A stretch of 64,000 bases of DNA. Source: CAVTHW01 sp963734625. Its GTDB lineage: Bacteria > Acidobacteriota > Terriglobia > Bryobacterales > Bryobacteraceae. Each line of letters opens with the position of its first letter. Position 1 is the stretch's first letter. Shown piece after piece: positions 16,887 to 26,023 of the stretch. The DNA lies in contig CAVTHW010000003.1 in assembly GCA_963734625.1 (NCBI GenBank), forward strand, positions 248,001-312,000, given 5' to 3'. The translations under genes were made by a program, and so were the position numbers. The notes under the pieces were generated by a model. That model was not told the DNA's origin, ran no database searches, and was given only the letters and a program-made list of their open reading frames with translations.

Positions 16887-19727
16887 TCAGGTCCCATTGC
16901 AGCTAGTATTCAAGCCAACCGCCCCCGGGATCACCTCGACGACAGTGTGGCCCAGAAACCCTCCTACGCCTTGCTTGGGGTTGTACCGGTCCGTGTCGGC
17001 GTAAACATAAACGTACCTGTTGCCCATGTCATCCAGCAGTTCCGGTCCAACCACAATCTGCGCGCTACGTTCCCTGTCCGGCTGCGCCCGAGACGTCACG
17101 GAGCGATTGTCACTAGTGGGGGTGCCCCCCAAGTCGCCGGAGTGCTGGCCTCCCCAGAACCAGCCGCTTCCGGACTCGAATTCCTCAGGGTCGCCTGCCA
17201 GCACGGCTTCCAGGGCGCTTGCTTGCTCACGTGTGACCATCCAACGGATTCCGCCGTTATCGCCGAATTCCGAGCCAGCCACTCCAAGGCCGAGGGAACT
17301 CAGATACCGGAGATTGCGTTCGTGGCAGGGGTTCTCAGCCTGACCCCACCCGGCCGGGCCGCCTCCGTCAACATAAACACCCCCGCCCACGTCCCCACCG
17401 AACATCTGCTCGACACTCATGTTCCACACGTTCGCGACTCCCCCCAGATACTGCATCTCCGAAAAATACTGGTTATAGCTGCCGGTCCACGGCGCCCACA
17501 GAATCTCAGGATTCACATCCCAAACCGAGACACCATAAGGGATAAGCCCTATATACTGGAGTTCCGCCAGCCGGTCCTCTTCTGCCGTCGAAAGTCCGGT
17601 CGGGTCGCTGTTGTTGACCGGATCGTTGCCGCCGTAGCTGTAGCGGTTCCAACTCTGGGGGTTGGACCCCCTGGAGCCGGCGCCCAACGGGTCGGGGCTC
17701 GTGAATCTCCCAATCGTCCTGGCGTAGTACCGGTTGCGCGCGTAGTCCAGGGCGGTGGACGAGTCGCGGTAGTAGGTCGCGAACTTCGTGCGGTTCTGGG
17801 TGGTGGTGGTCGATTCCTCGCCGTAGGGGAAGTGCTTCACGTTCGAGTCCAGCCGGTCCGAGTTCACCGGATGCGCCGCCAGACCCGCCGCCGCTTCCTG
17901 CCAGATCAGCTTCTCGCCGAAGTACACGTTGTAGTCCGTGTTCGAGCCGTCTCCGTAGGTGGCCAGCAGGTTGCCTTCGATGCCGTAGAAGTAGACCAGC
18001 CCTTCCTTCCAGACTCTCAGGTTTCCAGGATCGTAAACGTACCGCTCGGTGCCCGGAGCCAACCGCCTGCACCAGCCGGTTCTCGATGTCGTACGTCAGC
18101 GCCAGCGAGGGCATCGCCGTCAGGTTGCCGTTGGCGTCATAGCCGTAGCCGCCGGTCGTGATCCGGTTGGTCGCCGGATCCACGTTCACGTTCAAGGTCG
18201 GCGCCGAGCCCTTGGTCACCGTCTGCGCCAGCAGGTTGCCGAAGCCGTCATAGCTGAAGCTCTGGCCCCACTCGGTGCCGGTGGTCTCGGCCGAGATCAG
18301 GCGATTGAGGCTGTCGTACTGATACGAAACTTCTTCCCCCGACACCCAGTCCTTCTTCTGGGTGATTCGCCCGTTGTTGGCCGTGTCCGAGAAGCTATAT
18401 TCCTGGTCCAGCACGCCCGCCACCGTGATCCGTGTCATCTGCTGCAACACATTGTACTGCCGCGTCTCGGTGGAGTAGCTGGACCCCTGCGTGTTCTGGG
18501 TGTACTTCATCTCGGTCGACCTGCCCGGCCTGGTTGTAAAGCACGTCCTTCACCCAATCCACCGGCGTGGACTGGTTGTCGGTGAGCGTCACCGGCCGCC
18601 CCATGGCGTCGTAGGTGTAGGTGAACGTAGGTCTGCCCGATGCGACGGGTACTCGCACCGAGACCATCCTGCCTTCGTTGTCCCAGGTGTAGTTGGCGGT
18701 CAAATTCCCGTAGCCGCCGCCCGCCTGCGTCTTGCTGGTCGGCAGGCCGCTGGCCGTGTACTCGTAGGTGTGGGTCCAGGCGCCGCCGGTGCAGGAGGCC
18801 CCGCCCCAACTGGCCTGGTAGAGCCGCCCCCAGCCGTGGGTTCCCTGGTCGTAGGTGAAATTCACCCGCTGGCAAGTGTCCTCGTTGCCGCCGCTCACCG
18901 GGTAGCGCCGGATCTGGGTCACCCGCTGGAAGCCGTCGTAGGTGTATTGCACCTGCTGATTCTTGGCGTCGGTCTTGGAGGCCACGGTCCCGTCGGCTGT
19001 TGTACGCGTAGCTGGTCGTGCCGTTCTCGGGATTGACGGCGCTCGACAGCCGCCCGGTGGTCAGATCGTAGTTGAACGTGCGGGTTTGCGTGGTCCCGCC
19101 GCGCGGCATCGAGACCCCGGTCAACTGGCCCCGCAGGTTGTAGCTGTAATACGTCTCATGGTTGGAGCCGCCGCCGGGATCGGGCTCGGTCACCTGGGTC
19201 AGGTTGCCCAGGGCGTCGCAGGTGTACTTCTTCCACTTCCCGGCCGGGTCGGTCACGGTCACCGTGTTGCCCTGGTAGACGTACGTGGTCGTGCCCGTGC
19301 TCGTCCGGCTGGGTGACGCTCAGCGTCCGCCCCAGGCAGTCGTAGGTGTACGTCGTCCAATACACCGTGCCGCCGGGGGCGTAGGGCAGCGAGGTCCGCT
19401 TGACCTTGCCCAGCGGCGAGCAGGCGCAGGAATCGTACTCGGTTTCGGCGATGGAGACGGTGGTGGTGTCGTAGCCAGTCTCCACCTTGATCGTCCGGCC
19501 CAGGCCATCCATGTAGCTCTTCGTCCAGCGGCCGTTGCTGGTGGCCTTGATCCAGGCCTAGGTGTTGTCGTAGGTGTAGCTGGTCGTCGCCCCCTGCGTC
19601 GAGGTGGACGACGTGCGCCGCGCATGCTGGTCGTAAGACCTGCTGGAGCTGGCCGAGTTGGGGCCGGGGCGCGGCTTGAGCGTCGGAAGTTTCTCTGACC
19701 GAAGCCACCCGCGTAGTTTGGAGTCAA
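16887..19727 (-). pseudogene. RHS-repeat module C with a unique ~220-residue tip, frameshifted
   Basis: Reading down from about 19700, the module enters the RHS core at the 27-bp junction repeat (GPNSASSSRSYDQHARR). It runs through YD repeats to ARNRYYARTIGRFTSPDPL and DPVNNSDPTGL. The tip (about 17615 to 16887) shares a linker with the other modules (LQYIGLIPYGV). It then continues with a region not found elsewhere in the window, for example CHERNLRYLSSLGLGVAG, FWGGQHSGDLGG and YVYADTDRYNPKQGVGGFLG. No toxin family was recognised. The core is broken by a TAG at about 19560 (where module D has GAG) and by single-base insertions near 18052, 18515, 18995 and 19300. The 16887-18062 part is open. 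An orphan tip cassette or a sequence-damaged gene are both possible. Confidence 0.75.
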
Positions 19728-19730
19728 AGC

Positions 19731-20484
19731 TCATTCGGGGTTCGGATTCGGAGCCCCCATCCCAAACTCAGGCCGTTGAACGAGTAGCTGCATCCGACAC
19801 TCCTGGTGGTAGGCAGACCCCCAATGATGGCGGTATTGCGACATCGTAGAGGGGAGGCCGACCAGCGGGAACTCGAGCCCATAGACGAAGAGCGTGTCGT
19901 TCCGAAAACCCACGCTCAGGCAATGGTCAGGAGTAGTACGGTCCGACAACTGCTCCACCACCGCTCTCGCATCTTTCAGCGGTAGTTCTCGGATATACTG
20001 AGACCCCCTCGGTCAGGCCGGTCTCTGGGTCGGCGATGAGGTCCACCCTGCCCGAACCGGACTCAGTCGGAATAGTACACCCATCTTTCCCGCTCCGTCG
20101 CGAAAGGATCTCCGTCTCGACTGCACCGCTCTGGATATAACAGAGAGCCTGCAAAGACGGCTTCCTTGCTCCCCGAAACGGTGGGTGCGCTTGGCGAGAC
20201 CACCCTCGTAGCTATGTTCCAGCAACCTCCACGAGCCGAACTGTCCTCCGCCTCGGCTCGGTCAGTGAACATGATCAACCTGACAAACCTCGGACGGCCA
20301 GCATATTTCGCCGCGAAGCCGGTGGCAGACTCCTTAGCGACTGTCTAGAGAAGCCCTCCTTTGGAATCGTAACCAGCACGTCAACTACGGCTCCAGCCTC
20401 TTCCAGACGCAGGACTTCCGCACTCCAGGCGGGCCCTTGGAGGAGCCCGGCCAGGAGTAGACAAATGGATGCTACGGCTTTCAT
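19731..20484 (-). pseudogene. Secreted partner of the RHS zincin tip, copy 2 (multiply frameshifted)
   Basis: The gene starts at 20484 with an intact signal peptide (MKAVASICLLLAGLLQ, then GPAWSAEVLRLEEAG) and matches copy 1 at 10574-11376 over its whole length. At least four frame changes scatter the matching segments (LIMFTDRAEAED, SGAVETEILS, LFVYGLEFPL) over different frames. The start follows the zincin tip of module D with no gap. After its end the DNA passes through a linker into RHS module C. It is probably inactive unless the frameshifts are sequence errors. A function as periplasmic immunity protein is inferred from context only. Confidence 0.65.
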
Positions 20485-23400
20485 CGTGCGCCTCATCGTT
20501 GGCCTCTGGTAGGTTGTGACCTTTCGGGCGTCGTCTCCACAACCTCCCGCGAACCATTGGGTGAACTCGTCGGGATTCATGAATGGCGATTGGTGCACGA
20601 AACCGTACTTTCCGAGCAGAGTAAGGAAGTCTTCGTGCTTCCACAGCGCACCGTAGTGCAGAAGTTCGTGAAGAATTGTGTACCCGCTCCAACTCTGCCG
20701 CAGCGCGACAAACGGGTAGGAGCCTCCTCCGGGCTTTCCCATAATGTAATGCGTCTGCACCGTATGCGAGAGAGCTGAGCTTCCTGGTGTCGCCATTCGC
20801 CCCCGTAACGTCGCCCACGGTCACATTGTGCGGATTCCCCGTTTGTTGGTTCGATGTCATCGAATCTCACCTCGTGCGCCGCAAGGCTATAAAAGCGTCG
20901 GAGGTTGACCCCCAGTTCGCTACGTACTTCCCGCAGCGAGGCCTTCAGCCGTTCGGGAATGACACGGGAAAAACTTCCCTAGGGTTGGCTTCGGCGGAAT
21001 CGTTGGAGGCGCTCCCCGCCCCCACCGCCACCGCCCCCGCCGGATGGGTAGGCATCCCCGTCATAAAGCCAGTTGCTCCAGTTGCCTGACTTGTTCCTCG
21101 TCGTACCCATACATGTACTGAAGATACGATGTGAGCGAGTTGCCGCTCTCCAAGTACCATAAATCGGAGGCCGGAATGTCCTGCGGGATGATCCCCATGT
21201 ATTGAAGATTCCAGAGGGAAAACTGAAGCCGCTGTGGAAATCATCAGCCCGCTAGGGTCATTGAAGTTCACCGGATCGTTGCCCGAGTAGGAGTAGCGGT
21301 TGAGGCTCTGAGGGTTGGCGAGGCTTCCTGGCCAAGACGGGTCCACGCTGGTGAACCGCCCGATGGTCCTGGCGTAGTAGCGGTTGCGGGCGTAGTCCAG
21401 GGCGGTGGACGAGTCGCGGTAGTAGGTGGCGAACTTGGTGCGGTTCTGGGTGGTGGTGGTCGATTCTTCCCCGTAGGGGAAGTGCTTCACGTTCGAGTCC
21501 AGCCGGTCCGAGTTCACCGGATGCGCCGCGAGACCCTCCGCCGCTTCCTGCCAGATCTGCTTCGAGCCGAAGTAGACGTTGTAGTCGGTAATCGCGCCGT
21601 CCCCGTAGGTCGCCAGCAGGTTGCCGTCGATGCCGTAGAAGTAGACATGCCCTTCCTTCCAGACTCGCAGGTTTCCGGGATCGTAAACGTACCGCTTGGT
21701 CGTGGAACCCACGGTCTGCGCCACCCGGTTCTCCACGTCGTAGCTACAGCGCCAGCGAGGGCATCGCCGTCAGGTTGCCGTTGGCGTCATAGCGAGTAGC
21801 CGCCCGTGGTGATCCGGTTGGTCGCTGGATCGACGTTCACGTTAAGAGGTCGGCGCCGAGCCCTTGGTCACCGTCTGCGCCAGCAGGTTGCCGAAACCGT
21901 CATAGCTGAAGCTCTGGCCCCACTCGGTGCCGGTGGTCTCGGCCGAGATCAGGCGATTGAGGCTGTCGTACTGATACGTACACTTCTTCCCCGGAGACCC
22001 AGTCTTTCTTCTGGGTGATCCGCCCGTTGTTGGCCGTGTCCGAGAAGCGGTATTCCTGGTCCAGCACGCCCGCCACCGTGATCCGCGTCATCTGCTGCAG
22101 ACATATTGTACTGCCGCGTCTCGGTGGAGTAGCTGGACCCCTGCGTGTTCTGCGTGTACTTCATCTCGGTGACCTGGCCGGCGTGGTTGTAAAGCACGTC
22201 CTTCACCCAATCCACCGGCGTGGACTGGTCGTCGGTGAGCTTCACCGGCCGTCCCATGGCGTCGTAGGTGTAGGTGAAGGTCGGGCCGCTTCGACGGGTA
22301 CTCCACCGAGATCATTTTGCCTTCGTTGTCGTAGGTGTAGTTCGCGGTAGGTGCACGGCCGTTCTGCGTCTTACTGGTCGGCAAGCCGCTGGCCGTGTAC
22401 TCGTAGGTGTGGGTCCAGGCGCCGCCGGTGCAGGAGGCCCCGCCCCAACTGGCCTGGTAGAGCCGCCCCCAGCCGTGGGTTCCCTGGTCGTAAGTGAAAT
22501 TCACCCGCTGGCAGGCGTCCTCGTTGCCGCCGCTCACCGGGTAGCGCCGGATCTGAGTCACCCGCTGGAAGCCGTCGTAGGTGTATTGCACCTGCTGATT
22601 CTCGGCGTCGGTCTTGGAGGCCACGGTCCCGTTGCTGTTGTACGCGTAGCTGGTCGTGCCGTTTTCGGGGTTGACGGCGCTCGAGAGCCGGCCCGTGGTC
22701 AGATCGTAGTTGAAGGTGCGGGTTTGGGTGGTTCCGCCCGCGCGGCATCGAGACCCCGGTCAACTGGCCCCGCAGGTTGTAGGTGTAATACGTCTCAGGT
22801 TGGCCGCCGCCGGGTCGGGCTCGGTCACCTGGACCAGGTTGCCCAGGGCGTCCGCTGGTGTACTTCTTCCACTTCCCGGCCGGGTCGGTCACGGTCACCA
22901 TGTTGCCTTCATAGACGTACGTGGTCGTGCCCGAGTTCCCCGGCTGCGCCACGCTCAGCGTCCTCCCCAGACAGTCATAGGTGTACGTCGTCCAGTAGAC
23001 CGTTCCGCCGGGGGCGTAGGGCAGCGAGACCCGCTTTACCTTGCCCAGCGGCGAGCAGGCGCAGGAATCGTACTCGGTCTCGACGGTGGAGACGATGGTG
23101 GTGTCATAGCCCGTCTCCACCTTGATCGTCCGCCCCAGGCCGTCCATGTAAGTCTTGGTCCACCGGCCGTTGCTAGTGGCCTTGGTCCAGGCCTCGCTGT
23201 TGTCGTAGGTGTAAGTGGTCGTCGCCCCTTGCGCCGAAGTGGACGACGTGCGCCGCGCATGCTGGTCGTAAGACCTGCTGGAGCTGGCCGAGTTGGGGCC
23301 GGTATCGCTGGCCAGGCCGTGGAAGCTGGTGTAGGTCAGCGTTTCGGCCAGGTTAGATTCGTCATTGGGGGTGATGACGCTGGGCGCGGAATAGTTGGCG

Positions 23401-24797
23401 CTGCTGGCCAGGGTGATGTCGACCGACTGTCCCCCGGAACTCGCGGAGTATACCGCGCCGGTGTTGTAGTAACTCACCGAGGTAGTGACTCCGTTGGCCG
23501 TGACCTCAGTCGCGTTGCCGCGATGTTCCCACGTGAGGGATTCATCCAGTTCGCGCGGGTGGACATAATGTGGCGACAGCCCATCATACTGCTTGTGAAC
23601 CAGGGTCACCTGCTGGCCCCCGCCGCTCAGCGTGCTGGTGTGCAGCCGGTTGAATATGTACTTGCTGGTGTATTCCGTGCCGTCCAGGTAGGTGTTGGTG
23701 TACGTCCGCGCCGGTGTCGTCAGGTTGCCGTAGTCGTAGAGCTTGGTCTCGGTGACGTTGCCGTGGGTGTCCAGGGTCTGCCCGGTCTTGGACTGCTTCT
23801 GGTAGCTCTGGCCCTCACCTGCCGTCGTCAGCACCGAGGCGATGTAGGGGCTCCCGATCGAGTCCTGGGTCCAGGTGAACTCCTTCTTCCGCTTGGAGGT
23901 CTGGCCCGCGCCGGGGCGCTCCTCGTAAGAGCTTTCCAGGCCGATCTGCCAGGCCGATCCGCTGGTCGTGAAATACCACGCCTTCTGGCTGGCGCCGCCG
24001 GGGTCGTCCAGCAAGGTGTAGGGGCGCACGTTTGAGCCAGGCGTCCCGGCGGTGAAGGTGTAAGTGGTCTCGGAAGCGCTGCTGGATTTGGCCAGGTAGC
24101 GATATTGCACCTCACGCTGGGTGCGGGTGCCGGCGTAGGTCGCGTCCTGATAGTCCCAGCGCAGCCAGCCGCCATAGGGGAAGGTGACCTTCGTCGCTCG
24201 CCCGCGCCGCCCGCGTCGTAAGTGAAAGAGTGGGTGAGGTTCTCGGTTTGCACGGTCACGGAGCTCAGGAAGTGGGCCGTGCCGAAAGACACCGGGGGTG
24301 AAAACGGCGAGTACAAGTTCTGGTTGGCGAGGTAGGCGAAGTCGTAGTAGGTGCTCAGCCCCATATAGAACTGGATTCTCGTCAGGTGCGGGATCGAGTC
24401 GGTGTTGTAGGTGAAACCGTAGGACTTGTACGTCCCGCCGGATTCTTCACTGGCGCGCACGTCCTCCACCACCTTCAGGCGGGCGCTGGTGTTGTCCCAA
24501 AGCATGTTCTTACCGGGGTTGTAGCTGATCAGGATCTGGTTGCCGTTGGAGTCCTGCATCAGGGTAGGGTAGCGCGTACCCGCGTCCTGTTCGCTGCCGG
24601 CCGAGGCGCACCCCATCACCCAGAAGCTGCCGTTAGGGAACCAGAGCCGGTCGGTCACGCGATCATAGGTCAGGTAAACGCCCTCCTTGGACGACCAGGT
24701 CTCCTCGGACTGGTTGGGGACGTCCAGGCGGTACTCCGCGCCGGTCGAGTCCCGGAACGTGTAGTGGTGAATGGTATAGGAAGCGACGTCGGACTAC
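20485..24797 (-). pseudogene. RHS-repeat module D with a zincin (HELLH) tip, truncated at the 5' end and frameshifted
   Basis: This is the longest RHS copy, about 4.3 kb. The N-proximal part (about 24797-23300, for example YTIHHYTFRDSTGAEYRLDV and RLWFPNGSFWVMGCASAG) is absent from modules A and C. The core then runs to ARNRYYARTIGRFTSVDP and DPVNFNDPSGL (about 21260). The tip includes ERLKASLREVRSELGVNLRR and then TILHELLHYGALWKHEDF. HELLH (20656-20670) is an HExxH zinc-protease signature, and the tip ends with SPFMNPDEFTQWFAGGC. The true N-terminus with any signal peptide is gone, because at about 24797 the sequence changes to the serine-recombinase element. Single-base insertions are dense between 21740 and 22860 and near 24200. 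In its intact form it would have been an RHS-carried metallopeptidase effector. Confidence 0.75.
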
Positions 24798-24801
24798 ACC
24801 C

Positions 24802-25077
24802 ATTGTTCGCACCGAGCCGCAGAAGTTTCGGATCACCCATCCCTTCCATCCGCTCTCTGGCCGAGAGTTTGAACTCCTTTGGTGCAAAGACCACCCGGCC
24901 GCGCGGAGGGTCTGTTTCCTCGACAAGAAAGGCCGCCGGTGTGAGATCCCGCTGAGTTGGACGGATCTGGCTCCGGAAGATCCTTTCCTCACCCTATCCT
25001 CGGGCAGGAGCTGGTTCCGCGTTGCCGACCTGCTGGAACTGGCTCGCCTGATCGAAGGTCTGCGGCATGACGTGTAA
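24802..25077 (+). CDS. DUF5372-like small protein of the recombinase element, 5' end lost or unclear
   Basis: The frame reads FRITHPFHPLSGREFELLWC, then RRVCFLDKKGRRCEIPLSWTDL, and ends RVADLLELARLIEGLRHDV at a TAA (25075-25077). From memory this matches a small family (DUF5372) found next to large serine recombinases. No ATG or GTG lies in the right place, and the frame runs back without a start into the RHS sequence. Either the gene lost its start when the element joined the RHS module, or it uses a rare start. It is the first of three genes of the element on this strand. Confidence 0.6.
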   Translation: MVRTEPQKFRITHPFHPLSGREFELLWCKDHPAARRVCFLDKKGRRCEIPLSWTDLAPEDPFLTLSSGRSWFRVADLLELARLIEGLRHDV

Positions 25078-25084
25078 AGGAAAT

Positions 25085-25227
25085 TGCGTCCATTGTGTCA
25101 AGTTAAATATGCCGCTACGGCTCGCCGATATTGGCCGGCCTCCCGAGAGGAATTGGCCTATATGTGCCATAAAACACGCAGAATGGACGCAGAAAACTCT
25201 TGACAGCCTCTCCAGATGGTATATAAT
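25085..25227 (+). promoter_or_regulatory. Consensus promoter of the recombinase operon with a nearby inverted repeat
   Basis: TTGACA (25200-25205), a 16-bp spacer and TATAAT (25222-25227) form a perfect sigma-70 promoter 35 bp before the ATG at 25263. Upstream, TGCGTCCATT (25085-25094) and AATGGACGCA (25182-25191) form a 10-bp perfect inverted repeat that could be an operator or recombination site. Confidence 0.75.
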
Positions 25228-25262
25228 TATACTTACAGAGGTCGGCGGCCAGGAGACCCCCA

Positions 25263-25727
25263 ATGTCCGACACGGCCAAGAGATCGAAGCGCGATTCCCT
25301 GAAGCGGCACGGGATACTCAATCCTCATCCAGGCCGGGTGACGGATCCCTTGTTCCAAGCCGGAGAGTTCTTCGACGCCGACGATGTTGTGCAGGTCAAG
25401 TACGAGATGCTTCGCCGCGTCAGGATCGACAAGGAACCGGTCAGCCAGTCTGCCTGGGCCTTCGGTTTCTCCCGCCCCACCTACTATCAAGCGGAAGCCG
25501 ACTTTCAGCGAGACGGATTGTTCGGCCTGCTGCCCGAGAAGCGCGGGCCGAGGCGAGGGCACAAGCTGACACCCGAGGTCCTCGAGTTTGCAGGCCACCT
25601 ACGGTCGAGCGATGCTTCGCTCCGTTCGCTCGACCTGGTGGCCGCGATCCAAAAACGGTTTGGCATCACGGCCCATCCGCGCAGCCTCGAGCGCGCCCTG
25701 GCGCGGCAGGAAAAAAAACGTCGCTGA
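25263..25727 (+). CDS. Helix-turn-helix protein of the recombinase element
   Basis: The protein has 154 residues. VSQSAWAFGFSRPTYYQAEA (about 62-81) is a helix-turn-helix as in transposase and regulator N-termini. The C-terminal half, SLRSLDLVAAIQKRFGITAH then PRSLERALARQ, has a second winged-helix-like pattern. An AGGAGA ribosome site precedes the ATG and the promoter at 25200-25227 drives it. The frame ends in LARQEKKRR just after a run of eight A. In the -1 frame translation would continue for another ~100 codons to 26023. It probably binds DNA and assists or regulates the recombinase. Confidence 0.7.
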   Translation: MSDTAKRSKRDSLKRHGILNPHPGRVTDPLFQAGEFFDADDVVQVKYEMLRRVRIDKEPVSQSAWAFGFSRPTYYQAEADFQRDGLFGLLPEKRGPRRGHKLTPEVLEFAGHLRSSDASLRSLDLVAAIQKRFGITAHPRSLERALARQEKKRR

Positions 25728-26023
25728 ACGAGACTGCTGGCGCTTGCCAGTCGACGGACCGGCAGGCTCTGATTTCTGCCTACGAAGATCTGCGGCGGCA
25801 AGCGGCAGGGTGTTCGCGTTCCGGGGGCTTGGGCATGGCCCTCTTGCTTGGCCAGGGAATGGTGGCATGGATGCAAGCGTGCTCCTGGGTCCTATCCTGC
25901 CCTTCGAACCGCTCGCCTTCCTCTGCGGTTGACGCAGTTGCCCTGTCGGATGATCTCCGCAGCGAGGTGGTTGTGGTACTGGCGGGGATGGCTCTGCGGC
26001 AGGCGCCGGAGGTTCGTCTATGA
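25728..26023 (+). CDS. Small protein or -1 frame extension upstream of the recombinase
   Basis: A coding-like frame (SLNETAGACQSTDRQALISA, then YEDLRRQAAG and LGMALLLGQGMVAWMQA) follows the helix-turn-helix gene in the -1 frame. It ends at a TGA (26021-26023) overlapping the ATG of the recombinase. It has no good start codon of its own after 25727. The stretch GAAAAAAAACG (about 25710-25720) would allow -1 slippage and fusion to the upstream protein, or the run may be one A too short in this sequence. Similar short proteins sit before such recombinases in other genomes (recollection of the family, not checked). Confidence 0.5.
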
